The translations under genes and the position numbers were made by a program. From Haloechinothrix alba (GTDB taxonomy: Bacteria > Actinomycetota > Actinomycetes > Mycobacteriales > Pseudonocardiaceae), in contig NZ_FZNW01000012.1 in the NCBI RefSeq assembly GCF_900188115.1, positions 62,001 to 126,000 of the forward strand: 64,000 nt of DNA, in the 5' to 3' direction. The notes beneath the pieces are model-generated. The model worked only from the letters and a program-made list of their open reading frames with translations. It ran no database searches and had not been told where the DNA came from. Positions 27,033 to 36,578 of this stretch are shown piece after piece; position 1 is the first letter of the stretch, and each line of letters begins with the position of its first letter.

Positions 27033-27265
27033 GCGGGTAGCTTCTCACCTCACCCCGTCAGGAAATCCAACCGGCGCGGCCTTCACCGTCACCTTCGCGC
27101 TTTCATCCAGGTCAGGACGTATGCTGCCACCGAAAGATCCGCAACCGCAAGCAGCATGCTCGCAGATGAATCAACCCCTGTGCGTCGGGCACGGCATAAA
27201 CCAGCTTCGAACGCACGGGGAGCTGGGTATCCCCATCACGCCAGCGGACCAACGAGGGGCGGCTC

Positions 27266-27739
27266 ATGGCTCGCATCGACTACTTCCACGACCCGCATGC
27301 CCCGGAGGCAAATAACGTGGTCCCGTCGGTCACCGTCGGGGTGCGCGACGAACAGGGCCGCATCCTGCTCGTGCACAAGGCCGACAACGATCTCTGGGCA
27401 CTACCGGGCGGTGGGCACGACGTGGGGGAGTCCATCACCGACACCGCCGTACGCGAGATCCGCGAGGAAACCGGCACCGACGTGGAGATCACCGGGCTCG
27501 TCGGCCTCTACACCGACCCCAACCACGTGATGGCTTACGACGACGGCGAGGTGCGCCAGCAGTTCTCCATCTGCTTCTCCGCCCGGCCCACCAACGCGAC
27601 AGCGCAGGCCGACGGCACCGAGACGAATGAGGCCCGGTGGGTCGACGTCGATTAGCTCGACGCCCTCAGCATTCACCCGTCCATGCGGATGCGCATCGAC
27701 CACTACCTCGAAGAACGTGCACACCCCTTCCTCGGCTGA
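27266..27739 (+). pseudogene. Nudix hydrolase with an in-frame amber codon near the C-terminus
   Basis: The open frame from the ATG at 27266 (SD GAGGGG 6 bases upstream) gives 129 aa with a full Nudix box, GGGHDVGESITDTAVREIREETGTD. It stops at TAG (27653-27655) directly after RWVDVD. The same frame then continues for 27 more codons, LDALSIHPSMRMRIDHYLEE and so on, to TGA at 27737-27739; these residues are the usual C-terminal helix of this family, so TAG most likely replaced GAG (DVDEL). The shortened protein keeps all catalytic residues and may still fold. Divergent from the XRE gene, 233 bases away. Confidence 0.78.
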
Positions 27740-27828
27740 CCACCGGACAGCCCGCCGCTACCGCATGCGCCGAGCAGCAATCATGGCGACATCCTCCCCG
27801 GCACGAACGGAAGCGCGCCACGGTCTCC

Positions 27829-29226
27829 TCATAGCGCGGGATCGTGCCAGCGACCGTGCGGCTCGATCAGTGCGTCGGCAGCAGCGGGGCCCCACGTACC
27901 GCGCTCGTACCGGTGGGGTGGCGACTGCTGCTCGGCCAGCAGCGGCTCAACGATGCGCCACGCCTCCTCCACGGTGTCCGACCGCGCGAACAGGCGTTGG
28001 TCGCCGTGCACCGCGTCGTACAGCAGTCGCGCATAGGCGTCGAGGCGCGGACCTTCGCGGTCCTCGTCGTAGACGTAGTCCAGCTCGACCGGGCGGCTGA
28101 CGAGCTCGTTTCCCGGGGCTTTCATGTGCATCGCCATGGACACCCGTTCCCCCGGCTTGGTGCGAAACGCCAGGTGATTCGGGTGCCGCGGCGGTTCCTG
28201 GCCCCGCGTGAAGAACAACTGCGGGGGTCGCCGGAACTCGACGAGGATCTCGGTCGCGGTGGTCGCCAGCCCCTTGCCGGCCCGGATGTAGAACGGCACG
28301 CCCGACCAGCGCCACGAGTCGATCGCGAGCCGCAGGGCGACGAACGTCTCGGTGTGTGACTCCGGATCGACTCCCGGTTCCTCGCGGTAGCCGTCGAACT
28401 GCCCCCGCACCGCATCGCCGGGATCGACCGGTCGCGCGGACCGGAGCACCTTGGCTTTCTCGTCGCGCAGTGCGGTGGCGTCGGTAGCCACCGGCGGCTC
28501 CATCGCGGTGAGCGCCACGAGCTGCATCAGGTGGTTCTGCGCCACGTCACGAACGGCACCGACCCCGTCGTAGAACGCGCCCCTGCCCGCGACACCGAAG
28601 TCCTCGGCCATGGTGATCTGCACGCTGTCGATGTAGTTGCGGTTCCACGCCGGTTCGAGGATGGTGTTGGCGAACCGCAGGACCAGCAGGTCGAGCACCT
28701 CCTCCTTGCCGAGGAAGTGGTCGATCCGGAACACGGCCTCTTCCGGGAACCGCGCGAGGACACACCGGTTGAGCTCCCGCGCGGACTCGAGGTCCCTGCC
28801 GAACGGCTTCTCGAGTACGACCCGGGCGTTGTCGTTGAGGCCGGCTTCGGCAAGCCGCTCCACGACGGTCTCGAACAGCGCCGGGGGGATTGCCAGGTAC
28901 AGCAGCGGACGTCGCGAGCCGTGCAGTGTCGCGCGCAGGCGCTCGTAGGTCTCCGGCTCGGTGTAGTCACCCTGCACGTACGTCACTGCGGACGCCAGCC
29001 GCTGCCACGCGGAGGCGTCCGGCGACCCGTCGCCGTCAGCCGCGATGGCGTCCCACACGTGCTGCCGGAAGTCGTCGTCCGACCAGTCGGAGGCGGCGAC
29101 GCCGACCACGCGCGGCGGGAGCCATTCTGCCCGTGCCATCTCGTGCAGCGCGGGAAGCAGCTTCTTCCGTGCCAGGTCGCCGGTCGCGCCGAACAGCACG
29201 ACGGCATCACACCGTTGGTCCATCAC
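27829..29226 (-). CDS. zwf: glucose-6-phosphate dehydrogenase
   Basis: Oxidises glucose 6-phosphate to 6-phosphogluconolactone with NADP+, entry to the pentose phosphate pathway. The 465-aa protein has the nucleotide-binding GATGDLARKKLLPAL near the N-terminus, the substrate and catalytic motif FRIDHFLGKEEVLDLL, and EKPFGRDLESA. It lacks the N-terminal extension of some actinobacterial Zwf. Followed upstream by tal, same strand, 79 bases apart. opcA and tkt are not adjacent, unlike the usual tkt-tal-zwf-opcA cluster, so this may be a second copy; that is inference. Confidence 0.94.
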   Translation of the reverse strand: MMDQRCDAVVLFGATGDLARKKLLPALHEMARAEWLPPRVVGVAASDWSDDDFRQHVWDAIAADGDGSPDASAWQRLASAVTYVQGDYTEPETYERLRATLHGSRRPLLYLAIPPALFETVVERLAEAGLNDNARVVLEKPFGRDLESARELNRCVLARFPEEAVFRIDHFLGKEEVLDLLVLRFANTILEPAWNRNYIDSVQITMAEDFGVAGRGAFYDGVGAVRDVAQNHLMQLVALTAMEPPVATDATALRDEKAKVLRSARPVDPGDAVRGQFDGYREEPGVDPESHTETFVALRLAIDSWRWSGVPFYIRAGKGLATTATEILVEFRRPPQLFFTRGQEPPRHPNHLAFRTKPGERVSMAMHMKAPGNELVSRPVELDYVYDEDREGPRLDAYARLLYDAVHGDQRLFARSDTVEEAWRIVEPLLAEQQSPPHRYERGTWGPAAADALIEPHGRWHDPAL

Positions 29227-29305
29227 ACCGAACGTACTCCGTGACCGGCAAACCGCCGCCGCACTCCCATCCGTCGCGTGTCGGGCGCGACGAGTCGCAC
29301 CCGGA

Positions 29306-30400
29306 TCACCGCTCCGTCAGCTTGTCCACTTTGACACCGAGGTTCTCGATCATCTGCTTGAACGAGTCGGCGAACGCTCGGTCACCGTCGGCAAGCAGCC
29401 GCGTGCCCAGATCCTCGAGGTCGACCCCCGCCTGCTGCGCCTCGGCCACGACCGCACGGGCGTCCTCGGCATGTTCGCGCCGGTCGGACATGGCCTCGGG
29501 CGCCTCACCGGACTCCGCGAACTCCGTCAGGGCCCGGTCGTTCATGGTGTCCACCGTCTTCGGGGCCGCCAGGGCCGAGACATAGTGCGTTTCGGGCAGC
29601 CGTGGATCCTTGGTGGACGTCGATGCCCACAGCAGACGCTGGGGTGCGGCGCCGGCCTCGGCCAGGCTTCGCCAGCGGCCGGTCTCGAGCCACTCCCGGT
29701 ACGCGACGTAGACCAGCTTCGCGGTCGCCACAGCCAGCCGGTTCTGCAGCCGGTCGGGCAGTTCCTCGTTGGCCTTGGCGTCGATACGGGAAATGAAGAA
29801 CGACGCCACGGAGTGCACGTCAGGGGCGGCACCCTCGGCGACGCGGCGTTCGAGCCCGCGTGCGTGAGCCTCCGCCACCGCTCGCCAGGCCTCGGGGGAG
29901 AACACCAGCGTCACGTTCACGTTGACGCCGCGGTAGATCAACTCCTCGATCGCCGCCATACCCGCCGTGGTGGCGGGCACCTTGATCATGACATTGGCCC
30001 GGTCGACCCGCCGGAACAGCTGGTCGGCGAACTCGATCGACTCTCCCGTGCTGTGCGACAGCCGCGGTGGCAACTCGAGGCAGACGAACCCGTCCCTGCC
30101 GCCTGCCGCGTCGTGGACCGGCCGCAGGATGTCCGCCGCCGCCACGATGTCGGCGACCGCGACCTCCCAGAACACCGACTCGGGATCGGTCACACCACGC
30201 CCGACCGCCTCGCGCACCGCGTCGTCGTAGTCGGTGCCCTCGGAGAGCGCTCGCTCGTATATCGTCGGGTTCGAGGTCACGCCGCTGACCGCGTACTCGT
30301 CGACGAGCTCGGCCAGCGTCCCGTCCTCGATCAGCGTGCGGTGAATGTTGTCGTACCACACGCTCTGACCAAGCTCCCGCAGCTTGTGTAGCGGGTTCAT
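29306..30400 (-). CDS. tal: transaldolase
   Basis: Transfers a dihydroxyacetone unit between sugar phosphates in the non-oxidative pentose phosphate pathway. The 364-aa protein shows GVTSNPTIYERAL (the family TSNPxI motif) and the Schiff-base lysine K140 in NVMIKVPAT, with VNVNVTLVFS and SRIDAKANE following; this is the long actinobacterial class. AGGAGG lies 10 bases before the ATG at 30400. Upstream of zwf on the same strand. Confidence 0.95.
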   Translation of the reverse strand: MNPLHKLRELGQSVWYDNIHRTLIEDGTLAELVDEYAVSGVTSNPTIYERALSEGTDYDDAVREAVGRGVTDPESVFWEVAVADIVAAADILRPVHDAAGGRDGFVCLELPPRLSHSTGESIEFADQLFRRVDRANVMIKVPATTAGMAAIEELIYRGVNVNVTLVFSPEAWRAVAEAHARGLERRVAEGAAPDVHSVASFFISRIDAKANEELPDRLQNRLAVATAKLVYVAYREWLETGRWRSLAEAGAAPQRLLWASTSTKDPRLPETHYVSALAAPKTVDTMNDRALTEFAESGEAPEAMSDRREHAEDARAVVAEAQQAGVDLEDLGTRLLADGDRAFADSFKQMIENLGVKVDKLTER

Positions 30401-30590
30401 GCCACCAGTCCTCCTGCCACGCGGGTACTTCTCTCGCCGAAAGCCAGGACCGTGCGCGAGCCGATCCGGAGAGAAGCCGAAGGATCGGCCCTTGACCGTC
30501 CACATTGGTTACTCAGAAGGCGAGGTGCAGCTGTTGATCGCGTGTCCACGAGGGGCCCATCGCGTTGACCCGCGGAGACATCCCTCCGGA

Positions 30591-30884
30591 TCACGCTGCC
30601 ACTGCCTCACGCCGCCTGTCGATCAGCTTCTTGCGCTCTGCCTCGTCGAGGCCGCCCCATACGCCGTACCGTTCTCCCGCGCGGAGCGCGTAACTCCTGC
30701 AGTCCACGAGCACGGGGCAGCTGCGGCACACTGCCTTGGCGTGCTCGGTGCGCTGCTTACGCACCCCGCCCCGCTCGTGCTCGGGCGAGAAGAAAACCTC
30801 GCTCGCCATGTCACGGCACGCGCCGAAGCGTTGCCAGTCCCAGTTCTCCGTCACCGGCGTGGGCAGCCGCGCGGTCTCAGCCAA
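30591..30884 (-). CDS. WhiB-family iron-sulfur regulator, WhiB3-like
   Basis: Small redox-responsive transcription factor that works with the primary sigma factor. The 97-aa protein has the four cluster-binding cysteines C23, C53, C56, C62 (C-x29-CxxC-x5-C), the turn GVWGG and a basic C-terminal segment ERKKLIDRRRE. The N-terminal NWDWQRFGACRDM and YALRAGERYGVWGGL fit WhiB3/WhiD better than WhiB1 or WhiB2. The start codon is TTG at 30884, with AGGAGG 10 bases upstream; no in-frame ATG or GTG is available. Monocistronic. Confidence 0.88.
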   Translation of the reverse strand: MAETARLPTPVTENWDWQRFGACRDMASEVFFSPEHERGGVRKQRTEHAKAVCRSCPVLVDCRSYALRAGERYGVWGGLDEAERKKLIDRRREAVAA

Positions 30885-31239
30885 CCCGTCAGCACCTCCT
30901 CGGTCCGTGGATCATCTCCCTGCGAGTACCCACGTAGCCGGTGCCTAATCACACCGCTGCGATGTATGGCTACGGACGACAACGGGTCATCGACGACGAA
31001 CAATCGACATCAAGGGACGACGGGGGCTTCCCGGACGAATCGGTCTGTCTGGAAAACGTACAGCAGCGACCGCGCTGGACGCGGAACCGCGTCGAGGCGC
31101 CCCGTACGCGGACACGAACGTCACCCCGGAATCACCGGCGACCACCGACCCCACGGACTGCTGCCCGGCCCCAGAACGATCCCACACACGAAACGATGTC
31201 CCGGGACACCTGCCAACGGTGTCCCGGGACATCACACGG
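30885..31239. other. Gene-free region between whiB and tRNA-Thr
   Basis: 355 bases with the presumed whiB promoter on the left and the hairpin at 31195-31233 on the right. No convincing coding pattern in either strand. Confidence 0.6.
31195..31233 (-). terminator. Hairpin downstream of tRNA-Thr
   Basis: Perfect 16-base arms (31195-31210, 31218-31233) around a 7-base loop, starting 7 bases beyond the 3' end of the tRNA (minus strand) and followed by CGTTTCG. Likely transcription terminator or 3' processing block. Confidence 0.78.
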
Positions 31240-31313
31240 AGCCGCCTAGGGGATTCGAACCCCTGACCTATTCATTACGAGTGAATCGCTCTGACCGTCT
31301 GAGCTAAGGCGGC
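31240..31313 (-). tRNA. tRNA-Thr(CGT)
   Basis: Minus-strand cloverleaf: acceptor GCCGCCT pairs with AGGCGGC, D arm GCTCAGACGGTCAGAGC, anticodon stem ATTCA/TGAAT with loop CTCGTAA (anticodon CGT, reads ACG), and T arm AGGGGTTCGAATCCCCT. Discriminator base T; the 3' CCA is not encoded. 74 nt. Confidence 0.97.
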
Positions 31314-31432
31314 GTGCGTAGACAGTGTAGCGACCCCGATCGCGCGGCATTCACACCCCCGTCATCGCAGCAGGCGGGCCGCACCGGCCGTGCCCTACGA
31401 TTCGGTGGGCGGTCGTCGTACTCGAAGGGCAG

Positions 31433-33019
31433 GTGCCGATGCACGGACGTTCACTTCGCCTGGCGGCGATGTTGCTGGCCTGTGCCCTGCCCGCGCTCGC
31501 GGCAGCACCCGCCGGGGCGGACGCCCCACCGACGGACGGGCACGCCGTCGGCCACGCCGGGACGGCGTTCGGGCTGGCACGGGTCCTGTCCAGCTCGATA
31601 CCCGACGACTCGATCCTGACCGAGCTCGATGACGAACGGAGCATCGACCGGCTGCTGGCCACCGACAACGGCGTGGGCCTGACCAGCGCCCGGGCGAACT
31701 CGACAAGCAGCGCGCGGTTCGAGCGCGCGATGGCGCAGGCCGCGCCGCACGGATCGTCCTCAGAGGGCGCGTCCACGGTCCCCCGCCCCGTGCCCGGCAC
31801 GCTGCTGCAGACCGCGCTCGAGGACAACGAGGAGCCGCTGACCGGCGACATCGAAGCCTCCGAGCCACCGAGCGCCGTGCTCGCCCAGATCGGTGAGATG
31901 GAGGGCAGCGTGCACGCGCGGTGGAGCGAGGCCACAGGCCCGTGCGTGGACCCGATCGCCGAGGCCGACCTCGAGGCCGAGTCGGTAGCGCTCGGCAACG
32001 CGGTACTCACCCTGCCCGACATCCCGTTTCGCGACCTCGACGCTGCCTTCCCCGACGGCTACGAACCGGAGGGCACCCTCGCCACGCTCGGCGGGCTGCT
32101 CGCCGGCGCGGAACCGCAGGACGAGGTGGCCGGATCGCTGGTGAGCATGCCCGACGGCCTGTCCTCGCGCTCCCGTGTCACGCTCAGCGAACCGGACGAC
32201 GGGGCCGACACCAGCGCCGTGACCTCCACAAGCACCCTCGAAGGCGAGGACATCGGCATCCTCGCAGGCAGCCCGGTGGGGCTGGACCTCGACGTCACGC
32301 GCGAGCCCGAGCTGACCGCGACCTCGACCGGGAACGCGGAGACCTCGGAGATCGACTACCGCGCGCCCGAGATCGAGGGCTCGTTCGAGGAGGAGCCCCT
32401 GTTCGAGCTCGATGAGGACGACCCCCGCATCGACATCCCCATCGGGGTTCCCGTCGAGGGTTTCGAGGACCTCTCGGCCCACGACGACCTCGGCGACCTG
32501 CCGATCGTGGGCGGGGTCGCCGCAAGCGAGGACGGCGAGGCTCTACCGCTGCCCTCCGAAGCCGACGAGCACGTCACCGACCTGTTCATCCTGCGCCTGA
32601 GCATCGCCGGTCTCGACGAGCGCACCCAGAACGACGACCTTCCGTTCCCCGGGCACCACCTCGGCGCGTCGGCCCGCCTGCTCGACGTGCAGCTGCTGCC
32701 GACGGAGGCACTGGCCGAGGCACTGCTCGAACAGGACATCGACCCGCCGTCGACACTCGCCCAGCACACGCTCGGCGAGCAGGTCGCCAGTGCCTACGCA
32801 CCCGAGGGCGGGGTCGTCTGCGCGCCCACCGACCCCTCGGCCGTACCCAGCGACGAGATCGCCCAGCTGGCCGGGCCCGCCTACGCCGCCACCCCGATCT
32901 CGCTCGGCGGTGCCGCCGCCGTTCTGGTCGGCGTGGCACTCGTGACCGCCGCAGGCAGGCGTGGCCCCGGGATCGATCGGGTGCCCACACCGCAACCCCG
33001 CGCCGGAGGCGAGGACTGA
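31433..33019 (+). CDS. Large acidic secreted protein with C-terminal membrane anchor
   Basis: No family recognised. The 528-aa protein has a signal peptide at about 1-30 (RSLRLAAMLLACALPALAAAPAGA) and an extremely acidic mature chain rich in Glu, Asp, Ser, Thr and Pro, with few Lys or aromatic residues. There are two Cys (GPC, VVC). Near the end are a hydrophobic helix (about 495-512) and a short Arg-rich tail, suggesting an outward-facing, membrane-anchored protein. Start is GTG at 31433 or ATG at 31439 (AGG 7-9 bases upstream). A single gene following tRNA-Thr. Function unknown. Confidence 0.8.
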   Translation: MPMHGRSLRLAAMLLACALPALAAAPAGADAPPTDGHAVGHAGTAFGLARVLSSSIPDDSILTELDDERSIDRLLATDNGVGLTSARANSTSSARFERAMAQAAPHGSSSEGASTVPRPVPGTLLQTALEDNEEPLTGDIEASEPPSAVLAQIGEMEGSVHARWSEATGPCVDPIAEADLEAESVALGNAVLTLPDIPFRDLDAAFPDGYEPEGTLATLGGLLAGAEPQDEVAGSLVSMPDGLSSRSRVTLSEPDDGADTSAVTSTSTLEGEDIGILAGSPVGLDLDVTREPELTATSTGNAETSEIDYRAPEIEGSFEEEPLFELDEDDPRIDIPIGVPVEGFEDLSAHDDLGDLPIVGGVAASEDGEALPLPSEADEHVTDLFILRLSIAGLDERTQNDDLPFPGHHLGASARLLDVQLLPTEALAEALLEQDIDPPSTLAQHTLGEQVASAYAPEGGVVCAPTDPSAVPSDEIAQLAGPAYAATPISLGGAAAVLVGVALVTAAGRRGPGIDRVPTPQPRAGGED

Positions 33020-33076
33020 CGGTGGCTCGCCCGTGTAGCCGGGACCCGACGGCCGCGCAGGCGGGATGATACCCGG

Positions 33077-34246
33077 CTACCCGACCAGGGCGGCTGCCAT
33101 CGACTCCACCGCGATGCGCGGTTTGACGTTCCAGCGGATCGCGTCTCGGCAGGCCAGTACCGCCTCCAGGCGGCGAAGCGCAGCCTCCGGCTCCCACCGC
33201 CGGGCCGCATCCCGAATGTGCTCGGCGTGATCGGGGTGGTTCAGCGTCAGCTCACGCTCACCGTGACCGGCCGCGACGACCAGCACGTCGCGGTAGAACC
33301 CGGCCAGGTCGACGAGCGCCAGGTCCAGCGTGTCGCGCTGGGTGCGCGTGGCACGCATCTTCTGCCGCTTCTCCAGCTGCTTGACGGCCGCGTCGGCGGA
33401 GCGCTTCGCTGCCGCCGTGCCCTTGCCGGTGCCGTCGGCACCCATGGCGGTGCGCAGCTCCTCCTTCTCCGAGTCGTCCCGGGCCTTGCTCTCCTCGTCC
33501 GCGTCGGCCTCGGCCGCCCGGATCAGCACGTCGGCACAGTCGAAGGCATCGGTCAGCCGCCGCGTGTTCGTCGGGATACGCAGCACCTCGGCCCTGCGCT
33601 CCCGGGCAGCGGGATCGGTGGCCAGCCTGCGCGCCCGGCCCACATGCCCACCGCACACCGATGCGGCCCACTCCGCGTCGCCGGTATCGACCCCGTCCCG
33701 CTCGACGAGTACCCGCGCGATCGCCGACGGCGGCGGCGTCCGCAGCGCGACCAGCCTGCAGCGGGAACGGATCGTGACCGAGACATCCTCCGGATGGTCG
33801 GAGGGCGCGCACAGCAGGAACACGGTGCGCGCCGGGGGCTCCTCGATCGCCTTCAGCAGCGCGTTCGACGCCCCTTCGGTCAGCCGGTCGGCATCGGAGA
33901 TGATCACGATCTGCCACCGCCCTGTGGTCGGCCGGCGCGCAGCGGTCTGCACAAGCGACCGCATCTCGGCCACCGAGATCGACAGCCCTTCCGGCACGAC
34001 CGGGTGGACGTCGGCATGCGTGCCTGCCAGTGCGGTGGTGCACCCGGAGCACTGCCCGCAGCCGGAACCTTCGGAGCACTGCAACGCGGCCGCGAAGGTG
34101 CGCGCGGCGACCGAGCGGCCCGAGCCGGGCGGGCCGGTGAACAGCCACGCATGCGTCATCGCCTCGGACCGGGTCGTCGCAGCCGACAGCGTCTCGATCG
34201 CAGGCTCCTGCCCCACCAGCTGGGACCACACCGTCTGCGTACTCAC
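33077..34246 (-). CDS. holB: DNA polymerase III subunit delta' (clamp loader)
   Basis: Clamp-loader subunit, 389 aa. Walker A GPPGSGRS near residue 38, a zinc-binding CSEGSGCGQCSGC cluster at about 54-66, sensor-type IISDADRLTEGASNALLKAIEEPP, and the SRC motif in TIRSRC, as in DnaX-family AAA+ proteins. The P-loop has Arg where an active ATPase usually has Lys, common in delta'. GTG start at 34246 overlaps the stop of the MFS gene by 4 bases. In M. tuberculosis (Rv3644c) it also lies near topA. Confidence 0.95.
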   Translation of the reverse strand: MSTQTVWSQLVGQEPAIETLSAATTRSEAMTHAWLFTGPPGSGRSVAARTFAAALQCSEGSGCGQCSGCTTALAGTHADVHPVVPEGLSISVAEMRSLVQTAARRPTTGRWQIVIISDADRLTEGASNALLKAIEEPPARTVFLLCAPSDHPEDVSVTIRSRCRLVALRTPPPSAIARVLVERDGVDTGDAEWAASVCGGHVGRARRLATDPAARERRAEVLRIPTNTRRLTDAFDCADVLIRAAEADADEESKARDDSEKEELRTAMGADGTGKGTAAAKRSADAAVKQLEKRQKMRATRTQRDTLDLALVDLAGFYRDVLVVAAGHGERELTLNHPDHAEHIRDAARRWEPEAALRRLEAVLACRDAIRWNVKPRIAVESMAAALVG

Positions 34247-36327
34247 ACGACCTCCGCCCGCCGCGTCGTCGGCGTCGCCGCCAGCAGCCCCCTGTCCACC
34301 AGGGCCGCCTTGACAGCAGTGTGCACCCTGTCGGCGACCTCCTCGGAGTCGCCCTTCGCGTCGACGACGACGTAACGACCGGGGTCGGCCGCGGCCATCT
34401 CGGCGAGCAGCCCCCGGATGCGCCAACGCTGGTCGGTCGCGAGCTGCCCGGCTGCGGCGTCCGGCTCGATGTCGAGCAGGACCGTCACGTCCGGGCGGAG
34501 GCTGCCGGTCGCCCAGTCGGCCAACCCCTCGAGCTCCTCGGCATCCAGCCCTGCCTCCGCGGTCAGCTGGGCGACCGGGGAGTCCACGAAACGCTCCATC
34601 ACCACAACGGCCCCCTGGTCCAGCGCGGGGCGCACGTCCCGCTCGACGACGTCGGCCCGCACAGCAGCCGCGGCCAGCGCCCTGGCCCGCGCGCCCGTCA
34701 GCGACGTCGCGGACAGCAAGGCCGACAGCTGGTGGTCGTTCAGCGCCGGGTCGGTCGCCAGCCGGACGGGGCGCGGCTGCCCGCTCAACCGGTTGGCCAG
34801 AGCAGCGGCCTGGGTCTGCGTATCGGTGCTGCTGGTGCCCTCGATCGCGATGAGCAGGCCGTTGACGCGCCGGGGGGTGCGACGCAGGGCGTTGCGCAGG
34901 TCCGCGAGCACCGGAGCACCGCGTCGCGTGTCCATCAGCCAGTAGGCGAGCAGGCCGACCAGGGCGGCGAGGACGCCACCGCTGAGCAGTATCGGGCGCG
35001 TTCCGTCGATGACGACGGGGTTGCCGAAGATCGTGACCGTGCGCGGCCGCATCAGCCCGATCAGCAGCGGCACCGCCGCCATCGTGCCGCCCAGCACCAC
35101 CTTCATCAGCGACTGGTAGATGGCGTTGATACGCCCCCGGATGTCGTCGTCGATCCGCGTGCCGATGATGGTCACACCTGCCAGGAACGCTGCCCCGGCG
35201 CACGCGCCGACCAGCCCTACCGCGAACAGGGAGACGAACAGGTGGGGTGACAGCGCGACCGCGCACAACGCGATGCCCGCGCCCACGATCGCGAGCCCGA
35301 ACAGCCGCTCGTGCGGCAGGCGCCTTGCCAGCCGGGACGTCCCGGTCATGCCCAGCGACATCCCGGTGAATACGGCGATGAACAGCAACCCGAACGCCGC
35401 GTCACCCGCCATCAGGCTCGTGGCATAGGCGTTGGACGACCCGATCACTGCGCCGCCCGCCGCGAACGCCCCCAGCATGCCCACCAGCAGGCCGCGCACC
35501 AGCCGGTTCCCGTGCACGTACCGTGCCCCGTCGAGGATCATCCCGAACAGGCCGCGACGTGGCTGCCCGTCCCGCTTCGCGACCGCGGCGGCGTGGTCGG
35601 AGCGGACCGGATGCACGTTGCGCCTGGACAGCTCTGGGATGCGGGTTGCGATGAGGATCGCGCTCGTCAGGTACAGCAACGCGTTGATCACCAGGATGAT
35701 CTTCGCGAGGCCCAGCGTGCCCAGCACGGCCTCCCGCTGTCCCAGCGCCGGGCCGATTCCGGTGATCACCGCGTACAGGCCGGCGCCGCTGACCACGGCG
35801 ACGCCGTAGGTCATCACCATGTTGAGCTGGTTCGCCGTCTCCACCTGGTCCGGCCTGCGCAGCAGGTTCGGTACCGCCGCGTCCTTGGACGGGATCCACA
35901 GCATCGAGCAGAACCCGACGAGGAAACTACCGATGAACAACCACAGCGGCTCGCCGACGACAGCGATGGACAGCAGCAGCCCGCACCGCACCACATCGGC
36001 ACTGGCCATGATCGTGCGGCGGTCGAACCGGTCGGCCAGCAGACCGCCGAGCGGGGCGAACAGCAGGCCAGGCAGCAGCAGGGTCAGCACGACGCCGGTG
36101 AAGGCGAAGTTCTGCGCCATGTAGCTGTCCGTCAGCTTGGTGACGTAGCCGGTCAGGCCCAGCAGCGTCAACCAGTCGGCGGTGCTACACAGATAGGTGA
36201 CGCCCCACAGCCTGCGGAACGGCCTGATCGCGAGGACCCGCCGGGCGCGGTAGACGATCGAGGGCGACGCGAGCGCACCCGTCTCGGCGGCACCGTCCTC
36301 CGCGGCTTCGCTAGCGATGCGCCCCAC
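34243..36327 (-). CDS. MFS transporter fused to a degenerate thymidylate-kinase domain
   Basis: Protein of 694 aa. Residues about 30-470 form a 12-helix major facilitator with FAPLGGLLADRFDRRT (the helix 2-3 loop signature). Residues about 490-690 align with dTMP kinase, but the P-loop is IEGTSSTDTQTQ instead of EGxDGxGKST, so the catalytic lysine and all loop glycines after the first are gone. The DRY/F motif is MERF, and the TREPG segment reads TDPAL. Fusions labelled bifunctional MFS/dTMP kinase are known in actinobacteria; this one cannot be an active kinase by sequence. Start GTG at 36327 (VGRIASEAAED). Coupled to holB by a 4-base overlap. Confidence 0.85.
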   Translation of the reverse strand: MGRIASEAAEDGAAETGALASPSIVYRARRVLAIRPFRRLWGVTYLCSTADWLTLLGLTGYVTKLTDSYMAQNFAFTGVVLTLLLPGLLFAPLGGLLADRFDRRTIMASADVVRCGLLLSIAVVGEPLWLFIGSFLVGFCSMLWIPSKDAAVPNLLRRPDQVETANQLNMVMTYGVAVVSGAGLYAVITGIGPALGQREAVLGTLGLAKIILVINALLYLTSAILIATRIPELSRRNVHPVRSDHAAAVAKRDGQPRRGLFGMILDGARYVHGNRLVRGLLVGMLGAFAAGGAVIGSSNAYATSLMAGDAAFGLLFIAVFTGMSLGMTGTSRLARRLPHERLFGLAIVGAGIALCAVALSPHLFVSLFAVGLVGACAGAAFLAGVTIIGTRIDDDIRGRINAIYQSLMKVVLGGTMAAVPLLIGLMRPRTVTIFGNPVVIDGTRPILLSGGVLAALVGLLAYWLMDTRRGAPVLADLRNALRRTPRRVNGLLIAIEGTSSTDTQTQAAALANRLSGQPRPVRLATDPALNDHQLSALLSATSLTGARARALAAAAVRADVVERDVRPALDQGAVVVMERFVDSPVAQLTAEAGLDAEELEGLADWATGSLRPDVTVLLDIEPDAAAGQLATDQRWRIRGLLAEMAAADPGRYVVVDAKGDSEEVADRVHTAVKAALVDRGLLAATPTTRRAEVV

Positions 36328-36578
36328 CCCGCTTCCGCGCCGGACCGTGTGCGCGTGTGCGCCGTGCACAGTCCGAACGTTGCATACGACTTCCGGCCAG
36401 GCGGCCGTTACGTGCGTAGCCGGCGCCACCCGACGGGGAACTACACCGCGCATGCGCCGCCGGGCGTTACGCCGACACAGCCGTCAGCGTAGCGCCCGCC
36501 GCGGAGCGTGTCTGTTGATCCCCGCACATGCACGTACGGGAACCGGGCGAACACTCTCTGGTTACTCGCTCGATCGAG

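Noticed and set aside
27033-27265. Possible attachment site or mobile-element edge near the XRE/Nudix patch
   Set aside because: No integrase, no tRNA end duplication and no direct repeats flanking the patch were seen.
27121-27315. Small frame upstream of and overlapping the broken Nudix gene
   Set aside because: No ribosome site, no conserved features, and it enters the Nudix gene in another frame.
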